A stretch of DNA of 64,000 nt from contig NZ_CP059297.1 in NCBI RefSeq assembly GCF_017795885.1, positions 868,001 through 932,000 on the forward strand, given 5' to 3'. The notes under the pieces were generated by a model. The model saw only the letters and a list, made by a program, of their open reading frames with translations, was not told the origin of the DNA and searched no databases. This stretch comes from Brevundimonas sp. AJA228-03 (GTDB taxonomy: Bacteria; Pseudomonadota; Alphaproteobacteria; Caulobacterales; Caulobacteraceae). Below are positions 43,034 to 51,454 of the stretch, one piece after another (position 1 is the first letter of the stretch; the number at the start of each line of letters is the position of its first letter). A program made the translations under genes and the position numbers.

Positions 43034-44458
43034 ATGACCATGCTTTCGTCCCCATCGGTCACCATACCGTTTCGGCAGCCGAAGACGGCGCTTGAGGGAC
43101 TGACGGCGGAGGCGACCGCCGGGGTGGTGGCCGCTGCCAGCGATCTCGCCCTGCTGCTGGACAGCGACGGGATCGTCCGGGATTTATCCGTATCTTCCAA
43201 CGACCTGGCCCGAAACGGCATCGGTGACTGGATGAACCGGTCATGGATCGACACGGTCACCGACGAGAGCCGTCACAAGATTTCCGAGATGCTGGCCGAC
43301 GTCGTTTCGGGCAAGCCGGCCCGCTGGCGCGAGGTCAATCATCCCGCGGATGACGGCGATGTTCCGATTCGTTATTTCGCTTTCAGCGCGGGTTCAGAAG
43401 GCCGCGTGATCGTGCTTGGGCGCGATTTGCAGGGCTCGGCCGTGTTGCAACAGCGGCTGATTCAGGTCCAGCAATCGGTCGAGCGGGACTACCTGAGGCT
43501 GCGTCAGGCCGAAGCCCGATACCGGCTCCTGTTCCAGAGCGCGGCCGAGGCCGTGCTGATCCTCGATGCGCCGACCCGCAAGGTCAGGGAGGCCAATCCC
43601 GCCGTCGCGCGCATCGCCGGCCGCGAAGAGGGCAGCGTCGTCGGCCAGGGGTTCGCCATCCTGCTCGACCCCTCAAGCGTGAGTGCCGCCACCGATCTGC
43701 TGGATGGCGCAACAAGCAGCACAGGCAGTGAGGCGATCAAGGTCAAGCTGGCCAATGGCGAGACCTGCCTGCTGTCCGCCTCGATGTTCCGCCACGACCG
43801 GACCTCGTCGCTGCTGGTGCGGCTGACGCCCGATGCCATCGCCCAGGGAATCGATCCCAATGCGACCCTGACGGCCGTGCTGTCGCGCATCTCCGACGCC
43901 TTCGTCGTCACCGACACCGACCTGCGCATCCTGACGGCCAACCCGGCCTTCCTCGACCTGACCCATCTGGCCAGCCGCGAGGAGGCGACGAACCTCCCGC
44001 TGGACCGCTTCCTGGGTCGCCCGCAGATCGACCTGAAGATCATGCTGGCCCAGTTGCGCGACCACGGTGCGCTGCGCAACTTCGCCACCGTCATCCGCAG
44101 CCAGTTCGGCGATCAGGAGGATGTGGAGGTCACCGCCGTCGTGGTGCCCGACGACACCCAGCCGACCTATGGTTTCAGCATCCGCAACGTCGCGCGTCGC
44201 CTGGCCGAGGCCCCCGTCGCGCCCGCGATCGGTGGCGCGGTGTCGCAGTCGGTCGAGCAGCTGACCCACCTGATCGGCCGCGTGCCGATGAAGGACATCG
44301 TGCGCGAATCGACCGACCTGATCGAGAAGCTGTGCATCGAGGCGGCGCTGACCCTGACCTCGGACAACCGCGCCTCGGCCGCTGATGTGCTGGGCCTCAG
44401 CCGCCAGAGCCTGTATTCCAAGCTCCGCCGCTATGGCCTGGGCGATCTGGACGACTGA
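43034..44458 (+). CDS. ppsR: Transcriptional repressor PpsR/CrtJ
   Basis: 474 residues: an N-terminal domain and PAS domains (from about residues 155 and 285), joined by a coiled helix (LIQVQQSVERDYLRLRQ), and a Fis-type helix-turn-helix at the end (SAADVLGLSRQSLYSKLRRYGL). Cysteines C245 (GETCLLSA) and C434 (LIEKLCIEAAL) sit where the redox-active pair of Rhodobacter PpsR lies. It represses bch, crt and puf genes by binding TGT-N12-ACA under oxygen or light. A start at 43040 is also possible. bchG follows after 176 bp with its own operator. Confidence 0.95.
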   Translation: MTMLSSPSVTIPFRQPKTALEGLTAEATAGVVAAASDLALLLDSDGIVRDLSVSSNDLARNGIGDWMNRSWIDTVTDESRHKISEMLADVVSGKPARWREVNHPADDGDVPIRYFAFSAGSEGRVIVLGRDLQGSAVLQQRLIQVQQSVERDYLRLRQAEARYRLLFQSAAEAVLILDAPTRKVREANPAVARIAGREEGSVVGQGFAILLDPSSVSAATDLLDGATSSTGSEAIKVKLANGETCLLSASMFRHDRTSSLLVRLTPDAIAQGIDPNATLTAVLSRISDAFVVTDTDLRILTANPAFLDLTHLASREEATNLPLDRFLGRPQIDLKIMLAQLRDHGALRNFATVIRSQFGDQEDVEVTAVVVPDDTQPTYGFSIRNVARRLAEAPVAPAIGGAVSQSVEQLTHLIGRVPMKDIVRESTDLIEKLCIEAALTLTSDNRASAADVLGLSRQSLYSKLRRYGLGDLDD

Positions 44459-44587
44459 TCCGCAGCCAGCGACACGCCCCACCATCCCTGCGACCGATCC
44501 TGTCGCACCGTCCGTCCAGAATGCTGGTTCCGGTCGCTGCGTTGGAGACGTGAGAGTCACTTTTCCTGACTCCAGCACCGTCGAAAC

Positions 44588-44605
44588 TGTCAATCCAAGT
44601 TGACA
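44588..44605. promoter_or_regulatory. PpsR/CrtJ operator upstream of bchG
   Basis: TGTCAATCCAAGTTGACA is a full match to TGT-N12-ACA and also to the stricter TGTC-N10-GACA. Its centre is about 38 bp before the bchG ATG. An unrelated inverted repeat, GAGTCA-N7-TGACTC, lies at about 44552-44570. Confidence 0.8.
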
Positions 44606-44634
44606 CTTTCGACTGTCCAGTGCGACGGTGCGGA

Positions 44635-45549
44635 ATGGCCAGCACGCTCGACACGCCCTCGATTTCCGTGCCCTCTCCGGCCGCCGTGCTGGAGCTGTTC
44701 AAGCCCGTCACCTGGTTCCCGCCGATGTGGGCCTTCATGTGCGGTGTCGTCTCCTCGGGCATGCCGTTCCAGGGGCGCTGGCTGTTTCTGATCGCCGGCA
44801 TCGCCCTGACCGGACCCCTGGTCTGCGCCACCAGCCAGGCCGTCAACGACTGGTTCGATCGCCACGTCGATGCGATCAATGAGCCGAACCGCCCGATCCC
44901 GTCGGGCCGCATTCCCGGTCGTTGGGGCCTGTACATCGCGATCATCTGGACGGCCCTGTCGGTGGTCGTCGCGGCCCTGACCGGCCCCTGGGTGCTGGGC
45001 GCGACCGTTCTGGGCCTGGCCCTGGCCTGGGCCTACAGCGCCCCGCCCCTGCGGCTGAAGCGGGACGGCGTGGCCGGGCCGTTCGCCGTGGCCCTGTCCT
45101 ATGAAGGTCTGACCTGGTTCACGGGCGCGGCCGTGATGGCCGGGGCCCTGCCGCATGCGCCCGTCCTGATCCTGGCCGCCCTCTACAGCTTCGGGGCCTA
45201 TGGCATCATGGTCCTGAACGATTTCAAGGCCGTCGAGGGCGACCGGCTGCTGGGCCTGAAATCCCTGCCCGCCGAGCTGGGCGTCGAGTCGGCCGCCCGC
45301 ATCGCCTGCGCCGTCATGGCCGCGCCCCAGGTCATCGTCGTGACCCTGCTGCTCGTCGCCTGGGACCGCCCCTGGCATGGCCTGGCCGTCGGAGTCCTGC
45401 TGGCGGTCCAGTTCGCCCTGATGGCGCGCCTGCTGGGCGACCCGAAGAAATTCACCCCCTGGTACAACGCCACGGGCACCACCCTCTACGTCATCGGCAT
45501 GCTGGTCTCGGCCTTTGCCGTGCGCGGCATCATCGGAGCGGGCGCATGA
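44635..45549 (+). CDS. bchG: Bacteriochlorophyll synthase
   Basis: 304 residues, about eight membrane spans of the UbiA prenyltransferase family. It esterifies bacteriochlorophyllide a with geranylgeranyl (or phytyl) diphosphate. The first Asp-rich motif is NDWFDRHVDAINEPNRP near residue 80, and LNDFKAVEGDRLLGLKSLP near residue 200 is the second. ATG 44635 is chosen over an in-frame GTG at 44620. Only 29 bp separate it from the PpsR site, so the transcript may have a very short leader. It overlaps the next gene by 4 bp. Confidence 0.96.
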   Translation: MASTLDTPSISVPSPAAVLELFKPVTWFPPMWAFMCGVVSSGMPFQGRWLFLIAGIALTGPLVCATSQAVNDWFDRHVDAINEPNRPIPSGRIPGRWGLYIAIIWTALSVVVAALTGPWVLGATVLGLALAWAYSAPPLRLKRDGVAGPFAVALSYEGLTWFTGAAVMAGALPHAPVLILAALYSFGAYGIMVLNDFKAVEGDRLLGLKSLPAELGVESAARIACAVMAAPQVIVVTLLLVAWDRPWHGLAVGVLLAVQFALMARLLGDPKKFTPWYNATGTTLYVIGMLVSAFAVRGIIGAGA

Positions 45550-46868
45550 ACGACAGGCCTCTGGGTTGGCTCGGCATCGTCCGGCTGGGTCTGGTCCAGA
45601 CCGCGCTGGGCTCGATCGTCGTCCTGACCACCTCGACCCTGAACCGCATCATGATGGTCGAGCTGGCCCTGCCCGCCGTCCTGCCCGCCGCCCTGGTCGC
45701 CTGGCATTATGCGGTGCAGCTGTCGCGCCCGCGCTGGGGCCATGGGTCGGACGGGGGAGCCCGCCGCACGCCCTGGATCGTCGGCGGTATGGGCGTCCTG
45801 GCCCTGGGCGGCGTGCTGGCCGCCGATGCCACGGCCCTGATGAGCGCCTCGCCGGTTCCGGGCATCCTGCTGGCCATCCTCGCCTTCAGCCTGATCGGGG
45901 CGGGCGTCGGCGCCTCGGGCACATCCCTGCTCGCGCTGCTCGCCACCCGTGTCACGCCGACGCGCCGGCCTGCCGCCGCCGCCATCACCTGGATCATGAT
46001 GGTCATGGGCATCGCCGCCACCGCGAGCATCGCGGGCGGTATGCTGGACCCGTTCTCCATGCAGCGTCTGGCGATGATATCGGGCGTCGTCTCCCTGGGA
46101 GCCTTTCTGCTGACGCTCGCCGCTGTCGCCGGGGTCGAGAAGACGCCCGAGGTCGCGTCCGAACCGTCCGAGCCGAAGGTCGACTTCGCGGTCGCCCTGA
46201 AGGAGACCCTGGCCGACGGTCAGGCGCGCCGCTTCACGGTCTTCGTCCTGATCTCCATGATCGCCTACAGCGCCCAGGACCTGATCCTGGAGCCCTTCGC
46301 CGGACTGGTGTTCGGCATGACGCCGGGCCAGTCGACCCAGATGTCGGGCATGCAGCACGGGGGGGTGCTTCTGGGCATGATCCTGGTCGGGGCGGCGGGC
46401 GGCTTCGTCGGTGGACGAGGGCAGGGCTGGATGCGCGGCTGGACCCTGGCCGGCTGCGGCGGCTCCGCCCTGGCCCTGGCGGCCCTCGCGGTCGCCGCGC
46501 GGGTCGGCCCGGGCTGGCCGATCGCGCCGACCGTGTTCGCCCTCGGTTTCTTCAACGGCGTCTTCGCCGTCGCCGCCATCGGTTCGATGATGGCGCTGGC
46601 GGGTCAGGGCAAGGGTCGGCGTGAAGGCATTCGCATGGGTGTCTGGGGTGCCGCCCAGGCCGTCGGCTTCGGCGCGGGCGGCTTCTTCGGCGCGGTCGCG
46701 GTCGACATCGGCCGTCGCCTGTTCGCCCAGGACGCCTCCGCCTTTGGCCTCGTCTTCGCGATCGAGGCCAGCCTGTTCATCGTCTCGGCCGTGATCGCCG
46801 CCCGTATCGGCGCGCCGGCCGCGTCCTCTCAAACCCAACCCATCGGAGCGCGTCATGTCCAGGCCTGA
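45546..46868 (+). CDS. PucC-family protein of the bchG-bchP unit (ORF428/Bch2-like)
   Basis: 440 residues with about 12 membrane spans, of the BCD/PucC branch of the MFS like LhaA. The front LGWLGIVRLGLVQTALGSIVVLTTSTLNRIMMVEL and the middle AYSAQDLILEPFAGLVFGMTPGQSTQ are typical. The homologue between bchG and bchP in other phototrophs is often called the 44.5-kDa bacteriochlorophyll synthase chain, but it is more likely a pigment or complex assembly transporter. It overlaps bchG by 4 bp and bchP by 14 bp. Confidence 0.88.
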   Translation: MNDRPLGWLGIVRLGLVQTALGSIVVLTTSTLNRIMMVELALPAVLPAALVAWHYAVQLSRPRWGHGSDGGARRTPWIVGGMGVLALGGVLAADATALMSASPVPGILLAILAFSLIGAGVGASGTSLLALLATRVTPTRRPAAAAITWIMMVMGIAATASIAGGMLDPFSMQRLAMISGVVSLGAFLLTLAAVAGVEKTPEVASEPSEPKVDFAVALKETLADGQARRFTVFVLISMIAYSAQDLILEPFAGLVFGMTPGQSTQMSGMQHGGVLLGMILVGAAGGFVGGRGQGWMRGWTLAGCGGSALALAALAVAARVGPGWPIAPTVFALGFFNGVFAVAAIGSMMALAGQGKGRREGIRMGVWGAAQAVGFGAGGFFGAVAVDIGRRLFAQDASAFGLVFAIEASLFIVSAVIAARIGAPAASSQTQPIGARHVQA

Positions 46869-48072
46869 ACCCGGTATCGTCGCCGAGACCTTCGACTGCG
46901 TCGTCGTCGGCGGCGGGCCGTCCGGATCGACGGCTGCCCGCCATCTGGCCTCGCAGGGTCGCACGGTCCTGCTGCTGGACCGCCAGGGTCGCATCAAGCC
47001 CTGCGGGGGGGCCATCCCGCCCCGGCTGATCAGGGACTTCGACATCCCCGACAGCCTGATCTGCGCCAGGGCCAATGAGGCCCGGATGATCGCCCCCTCC
47101 GACCGACGCGTGCACATGCCGATCGAGGGCGGCTACGTCGGCATGGTCAATCGCGAGGCCTTCGACGAGTGGCTGCGCGCCCGGGCCGGGAGCGCGGGGG
47201 CCCAGCGCCGCACCGGCACCTTCGACCGCATCGAGCGCGAGGCCGACGGATCGGCCCTGGTCCTCTACCGTCCGACCGGCGCATCCCGGGAGTCGCCGCC
47301 CATGGCCGTCCGTGCCCGCACCATCATCGGCGCCGACGGTGCCCGCTCCAACGTCGCGGCCCAGGCCGTGAAGGGGGCGGACCGGCAGCGCTACGTCTTC
47401 GCCTATCACGAGATCATCAAGACTCCCGCCGCCGGCACCGCCGACTTCGAGGCCAGCCGTTGCGACGTCTGGTATCAGGGCCATCTATCGCCTGACTTCT
47501 ACGCCTGGATCTTCCCGCACGGCGACACTGCATCGATCGGCGTGGGCTCGATGCAGAAAGGCTTTTCCCTGCGAACGGCCGTGACGGCGCTGCGCAAGGT
47601 CGCCGGCCTGACCGACTGCGAGACCGTGCGTACCGAGGGCGCGCCGATCCCGCTGAAGCCGATGAAGCGCTGGGACAACGGCAAGGACGTCGTGCTGGCC
47701 GGCGATGCGGCGGGCGTCGTCGCGCCTGCGTCCGGCGAAGGCATCTACTATGCCATGGAGGGCGGCAGGCTGGCGGCGGAAGCCGTCGAGGCGACCCTGG
47801 CCACCGGCAAGGCGTCAGCCCTCGGGACCGCCCGTAAGCGGTTCATGAAGGCCCACGGCAAGGTCTTCCTGGTGCTCGGGGTCATGCAGCATTTCTGGTA
47901 CCGCTCGGACAAGCGGCGCGAGCGTTTCGTCAGCCTGTGCGACGACCCCGACATCCAGGAGCTGACCTGGCAAGCCTATATGAACAAGGAACTGGTCAGG
48001 GCGAAACCCGCCGCCCACGCCCGCATCTTCTTCAAGGACATGGGGCACCTGCTGGGCCTGCGCCCGGCATGA
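46855..48072 (+). CDS. bchP: Geranylgeranyl reductase
   Basis: 405 residues. A flavoprotein that reduces the geranylgeranyl tail of bacteriochlorophyll to phytyl. The dinucleotide site is VVVGGGPSGSTAARHLASQG at the start, then KPCGGAIPPRLIRDFDIP, a second motif ARTIIGADGARSNVA, and GDAAGVVAPASGEGIYYAMEGG. Length matches the family. It overlaps the preceding PucC-family gene by 14 bp. Confidence 0.96.
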   Translation: MSRPEPGIVAETFDCVVVGGGPSGSTAARHLASQGRTVLLLDRQGRIKPCGGAIPPRLIRDFDIPDSLICARANEARMIAPSDRRVHMPIEGGYVGMVNREAFDEWLRARAGSAGAQRRTGTFDRIEREADGSALVLYRPTGASRESPPMAVRARTIIGADGARSNVAAQAVKGADRQRYVFAYHEIIKTPAAGTADFEASRCDVWYQGHLSPDFYAWIFPHGDTASIGVGSMQKGFSLRTAVTALRKVAGLTDCETVRTEGAPIPLKPMKRWDNGKDVVLAGDAAGVVAPASGEGIYYAMEGGRLAAEAVEATLATGKASALGTARKRFMKAHGKVFLVLGVMQHFWYRSDKRRERFVSLCDDPDIQELTWQAYMNKELVRAKPAAHARIFFKDMGHLLGLRPA

Positions 48073-48091
48073 CCGGCGTCGCGCCTGGCCG

Positions 48092-48343
48092 ATGAGCGGC
48101 TTCTTCGCCAGCGGCCATGCGGTCGATCTGATCCTGGTCATCATGGCGATCGAGGCTGTGGTCCTGCTGATGACACGCCGCATGATGCCCTGGGCCCTGC
48201 TGCTGGTATTCGGCCCGGGCGTCTGCATCCTGCTGGCCGCACGAGCGGCCTTGGTCGGGGCGGACTGGGGGTGGATCTCGCTGGCTCTGGCGGCGTCCTT
48301 CCCGCTGCACCTGCTGGACCTGCGTCGCCGCCTGTCCCGCTGA
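48092..48343 (+). CDS. Small membrane protein downstream of bchP
   Basis: 83 residues with about three membrane spans (LILVIMAIEAVVLLM; MPWALLLVFGPGVCILLAARAAL; WISLALAASFPLHLLDL) and basic loops. It begins 19 bp after bchP and is the last plus-strand gene before a terminator, so it is part of the bchG-bchP transcript. I do not recognise a named family. Position implies a role in pigment metabolism or membrane assembly, but sequence alone does not show which. Confidence 0.7.
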   Translation: MSGFFASGHAVDLILVIMAIEAVVLLMTRRMMPWALLLVFGPGVCILLAARAALVGADWGWISLALAASFPLHLLDLRRRLSR

Positions 48344-48356
48344 CCGCACAAAGAAA

Positions 48357-48384
48357 AAGGCCCCGGCGTTTCCGCCAGGGCCTT
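48357..48384. terminator. Terminator between bchP unit and cytochrome gene
   Basis: AAGGCCC and GGGCCTT form the outer stem, with GGCG-tttc-CGCC inside. On the minus strand it is followed by TTTTTCTTT, so it best serves the cytochrome gene ending at 48410. It may also stop plus-strand transcripts from bchP. Confidence 0.75.
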
Positions 48385-48409
48385 CCGGTTCCGGGCTGAA
48401 CCCCCGGGA

Positions 48410-48952
48410 TCAGTCGTTGTCGTGAGCGTTCAGATAGGCGATGACGTCCGCGCGCTGCTGCGCGTCACGCAGGCCGACGAAGGCCATCTTTGTGCCCGGG
48501 ATATAGGCGCGGGGGTTTTCAAGATAGGCGAACAGGGTCTCGTTGTCCCAGACCTTGCCGCTGGCCTTGTTGGCGGCAGAGTAGTTGTAGCCGGCGACCT
48601 GACCAGCGGTCCGGCCGATGATGCCATGCAGGGACGGGCCGACGCGGTTCACGCCTTCCTCGATCGCATGGCAGGTGCGGCACTGGGCGAAGATGCGAGC
48701 ACCCGCAGCCTCGGTGCCCGTGAAGCCGGCGACCACGACGCTGCCGCCAGCGGCAGCCGCGTCGGCGGCCGGTGCCGCCGCCGGTTCCGCCGCAGGCGCA
48801 GGCGCGGGGGCCGGAGCCTCGACCGGAGCGGTTGCGGGTGCGGCGGCCGGTTCGGCCGGCGCGGCGGCCTTGTCTTCACCACCGCCCGAGCAGGCGGACA
48901 GTCCAAGCAGGGCGCCGACGGCGACCATACCAACGATACCGAAACGACGCAT
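48410..48952 (-). CDS. Lipoprotein class I cytochrome c (c2-like)
   Basis: 180 residues. A lipoprotein signal ends at C21 (LLGLSAC), so the mature protein is lipid-anchored on the periplasmic side. Residues about 28-70 are an Ala/Pro-rich flexible tether. The haem domain has C91-R-T-C94-H95 and the axial methionine M156 in PGTKMAFVGL, as in c2/mitochondrial-type cytochromes. Located inside the photosynthesis cluster with a PpsR site upstream, it probably carries electrons from the bc1 complex to the reaction centre, replacing a missing PufC. AGGGAG 8 bp upstream supports ATG 48952. It could also feed a terminal oxidase. Confidence 0.9.
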   Translation of the reverse strand: MRRFGIVGMVAVGALLGLSACSGGGEDKAAAPAEPAAAPATAPVEAPAPAPAPAAEPAAAPAADAAAAGGSVVVAGFTGTEAAGARIFAQCRTCHAIEEGVNRVGPSLHGIIGRTAGQVAGYNYSAANKASGKVWDNETLFAYLENPRAYIPGTKMAFVGLRDAQQRADVIAYLNAHDND

Positions 48953-49004
48953 AGATACAGCTCCCTGGGTTTAGTTGCGGGGAGATTAGTCCGGCGCCAA
49001 CCGG

Positions 49005-49022
49005 TGTCAACTGCGGCGGACA
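49005..49022. promoter_or_regulatory. PpsR/CrtJ operator upstream of the cytochrome c gene
   Basis: TGTCAACTGCGGCGGACA matches TGT-N12-ACA and the stricter TGTC-N10-GACA, 53 bp before the cytochrome start. On the minus strand it contributes TTGACA (49010-49005), with TAATCT 16 bp downstream (48988-48983), a plausible promoter giving a leader of about 24 bases. Confidence 0.65.
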
Positions 49023-49062
49023 CCGTCCAGTTCAGGAAACGCGCTGCGAAACCGCCGCAGGC

Positions 49063-50364
49063 TCAATGTTCCTTCTCCAGCCTGTGCCGCCAGGCCGTCA
49101 GGCCGATCCAGACGCCCAGTGCCAGGATGGGAGCGATGATGCCCTGGGCCACCGTCGCGTCGAACCGGGACCAGACATGCTCGACCGCCTTCAGCGGAAA
49201 GCCCAGCAGGCCGATGGCATAGTAGGCGATGGCCACGGTCGAGAATCCCTCGACCGCCTGCTGCAGTTTCAGGGAGGTGCCCGCGCGTCGATCCATGGAG
49301 GCCAGCAGGGCCGCGCTGGTCGCTTCGGCCGCCACCTCCACGCGGGTATTCAGCATCTGCGTCATGCGGGCGATCCGGTCGATCGTGGCGCGCTGGCGTT
49401 CGGCCACCGCGTCGCAAGTCCGCATGGCCGGATCCAGTCGCCGCTGCATGAATTCGCCCAGCGTCAGCAGGCCCTCGATATGGTGCTCGCGCAGCATCTC
49501 GATCCGTTCCCGGACGATGCCGTGATAGGCGGCCGCCGCGCCGAACCGGAAGCCGGTGCGCCCGATCAGGGCCTCGGTCTCTCCGGCCAGACCGGACAAC
49601 TGCTCCAGCAGCAGCCGGTCGGCCACCGGGTCCGAATCCTCTGACAACCGATGCGCCAGTTCGCCCGCCCGGCGCTCGATCGCGGCCAGTTCGCCACTGG
49701 CCTGACCCGCCACCGGAAAAGCCAGCAGCGCCATCAGGCGATAGGTCTCGATTTCCAGCAGCCCCTGCACCAGCCGCCCGGTCAGGGCCGCGTCGCCCGC
49801 GTGGGCCAGCATCAGGAACCGGGTCATGCCTCCGGCGTCGGGCCGGAAATCGGTCAGGGCGATCGCCGCGCCGTCCGCCAGGCTGGCCCCGACCGCCTCG
49901 ACCCCGAACAGGGCGGCGGTCGCCTTCTCGTCGACAGCGGGCCAGACCTCCAGCCGCGTCGCGACCAGAACGTCGCCCGGTATCTGCGCCAGCCAGTCTT
50001 CGGGCGCGAGGTCCATCGCCGTCTCCGCGAACGGCGTCGTCCCCGTCGGCGTGCGGAAAAAGGTCCAGGTCGACAGCTCCGTATGGCGCTCCCAGCGCAG
50101 CCGCCACATTCCGGCATCCAGCGCGCACCATCGGGCGCCGGGGCCGGGCTCGGACTGACCCAGGCGGCGGCAGAGAGCGGTCATGTGCTCGCGGTCGCGC
50201 GCCTCTCCGTCCTGACCGGCCAAGGTGGCGATCCGGGTGACGAGGGCCGGTCCGACCAGAGGGGTGAAGGGCCGGGCATGGGCTTCGGCCAGCAGGGCGT
50301 CGCGCTGCGGATGATAGCGCCAGCTTCTGGCGGACCCGGACGCACTGGCCATTTCGTCCCCCAT
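49063..50364 (-). CDS. DUF3422 family membrane-anchored protein
   Basis: 433 residues. A large soluble part with RDALLAEAHARPFTPL near the N-terminus and a long helical middle (residues about 240-360, ERRAGELAHRLSEDSDPVADRLLLEQLSG) is followed by two C-terminal membrane spans. This matches the DUF3422 family of unknown function. It is not a known photosynthesis gene, yet it sits between the cytochrome and bchI. MASASGS at 50352 is an alternative start. The 79 bp between it and bchI hold the bchI operator. Confidence 0.85.
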   Translation of the reverse strand: MGDEMASASGSARSWRYHPQRDALLAEAHARPFTPLVGPALVTRIATLAGQDGEARDREHMTALCRRLGQSEPGPGARWCALDAGMWRLRWERHTELSTWTFFRTPTGTTPFAETAMDLAPEDWLAQIPGDVLVATRLEVWPAVDEKATAALFGVEAVGASLADGAAIALTDFRPDAGGMTRFLMLAHAGDAALTGRLVQGLLEIETYRLMALLAFPVAGQASGELAAIERRAGELAHRLSEDSDPVADRLLLEQLSGLAGETEALIGRTGFRFGAAAAYHGIVRERIEMLREHHIEGLLTLGEFMQRRLDPAMRTCDAVAERQRATIDRIARMTQMLNTRVEVAAEATSAALLASMDRRAGTSLKLQQAVEGFSTVAIAYYAIGLLGFPLKAVEHVWSRFDATVAQGIIAPILALGVWIGLTAWRHRLEKEH

Positions 50365-50422
50365 CGCATTCCTCGCCCTACCGCGACGCGTTGACCCGAA
50401 CGGTCATGCATGAAACCGTAAC

Positions 50423-50440
50423 TGTCAAACGGATTGGACA
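50423..50440. promoter_or_regulatory. PpsR/CrtJ operator abutting the bchI start
   Basis: TGTCAAACGGATTGGACA matches TGT-N12-ACA and TGTC-N10-GACA. It ends only 3 bp before the bchI ATG at 50444, so it covers the place where a Shine-Dalgarno sequence would lie (the only purine run is GGA inside the site). Confidence 0.8.
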
Positions 50441-50443
50441 CTG

Positions 50444-51454
50444 ATGCGCGTCGTCTTCCCCTTCTCGGCCATCGTCGGCCAGTCGGACATGAAACAGGCC
50501 CTGCTTCTGGCGGCCGTGGACAGGACTCTGGGCGGGGTCATGGTGTTCGGCGACCGGGGATCAGGAAAAACGACGGCGGTGCGCGGTTTGGCCGCGCTGT
50601 TGCCTGCTCTCCCGGTCATCGTCGGCTGCCGCTTCAACTGCGAGCCGGACCGGCCCAGCCCGGCCTGCGATGGCGTATGCAAACATGCCGGAGTCGGAGC
50701 CACGCCTTCGCCGGTCGTGGACATGCCGCTGGGTGCCACCGAGGACCGGGTGGTCGGCGCGCTGGATCTGGAACGCGCCCTGACGCTGGGGGAGAAGGCG
50801 TTCGAACCGGGGCTGCTGGCCCGGGCCAACCGCGGCTTCCTCTACATCGACGAGATCAACCTGCTGGAAGATCATCTGGTCGACCTGCTGCTCGACGTCG
50901 CCCAGTCGGGCGAGAACGTGGTCGAGCGCGAGGGCCTCAGCGTCCGCCACCCCGCCCGGTTCGTTCTGGTCGGTTCCGGCAACCCCGAGGAGGGCGAACT
51001 GCGGCCCCAGTTGCTGGACCGGTTCGGCCTGTCGGTCGAGGTCCGCACGCCCGACACCCTGGCCGAGCGTGTGGAGGTCGTGAAGCGCCGCGACGCCTTC
51101 GACCGCGATCCCGAAGGTTTCTCCAGGGCGTGGAAAAGCAAGGACGCCGCCATCCGCAGGAAGGTCGCCGCCGCCCAGAGCCGGCTGGATGCCATCGTGG
51201 TGCCCGATGCAGTTCTGGAGATGGGCTCGCGCCTGTGCATGGCCGTCGGGGCTGACGGTCTGCGGGGCGAACTGACCCTGCTGCGCGCCTCCCGGGCCAG
51301 GGCTGCGCTGGATGGGCGGGATGCGGTGACCGAAGCCGACCTGCGCCAGATCGCGCCGATGGCCCTGCGTCACCGGTTGCGGCGCGGACCGCTGGACGAG
51401 CAGGCCTCCACCGTGCGGATCGAGCGCGCCATGGACGAGCTGCTGGCGGCATGA
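50444..51454 (+). CDS. bchI: Magnesium chelatase ATPase subunit I
   Basis: 336 residues, AAA+ ATPase. It starts PFSAIVGQSDMKQALLLAAVD, has Walker A GDRGSGKTT, the BchI insertion with RFNCEPDRPSPACDGVC, Walker B FLYIDEINLLEDHLVDLLLDV, and sensor and arginine-finger segments (GSGNPEEGELRPQLLDRFGL). It forms the ring that drives Mg insertion with BchD and BchH. The start is fixed by the PFSAIVGQ motif. ATGA overlap with bchD. Confidence 0.97.
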   Translation: MRVVFPFSAIVGQSDMKQALLLAAVDRTLGGVMVFGDRGSGKTTAVRGLAALLPALPVIVGCRFNCEPDRPSPACDGVCKHAGVGATPSPVVDMPLGATEDRVVGALDLERALTLGEKAFEPGLLARANRGFLYIDEINLLEDHLVDLLLDVAQSGENVVEREGLSVRHPARFVLVGSGNPEEGELRPQLLDRFGLSVEVRTPDTLAERVEVVKRRDAFDRDPEGFSRAWKSKDAAIRRKVAAAQSRLDAIVVPDAVLEMGSRLCMAVGADGLRGELTLLRASRARAALDGRDAVTEADLRQIAPMALRHRLRRGPLDEQASTVRIERAMDELLAA

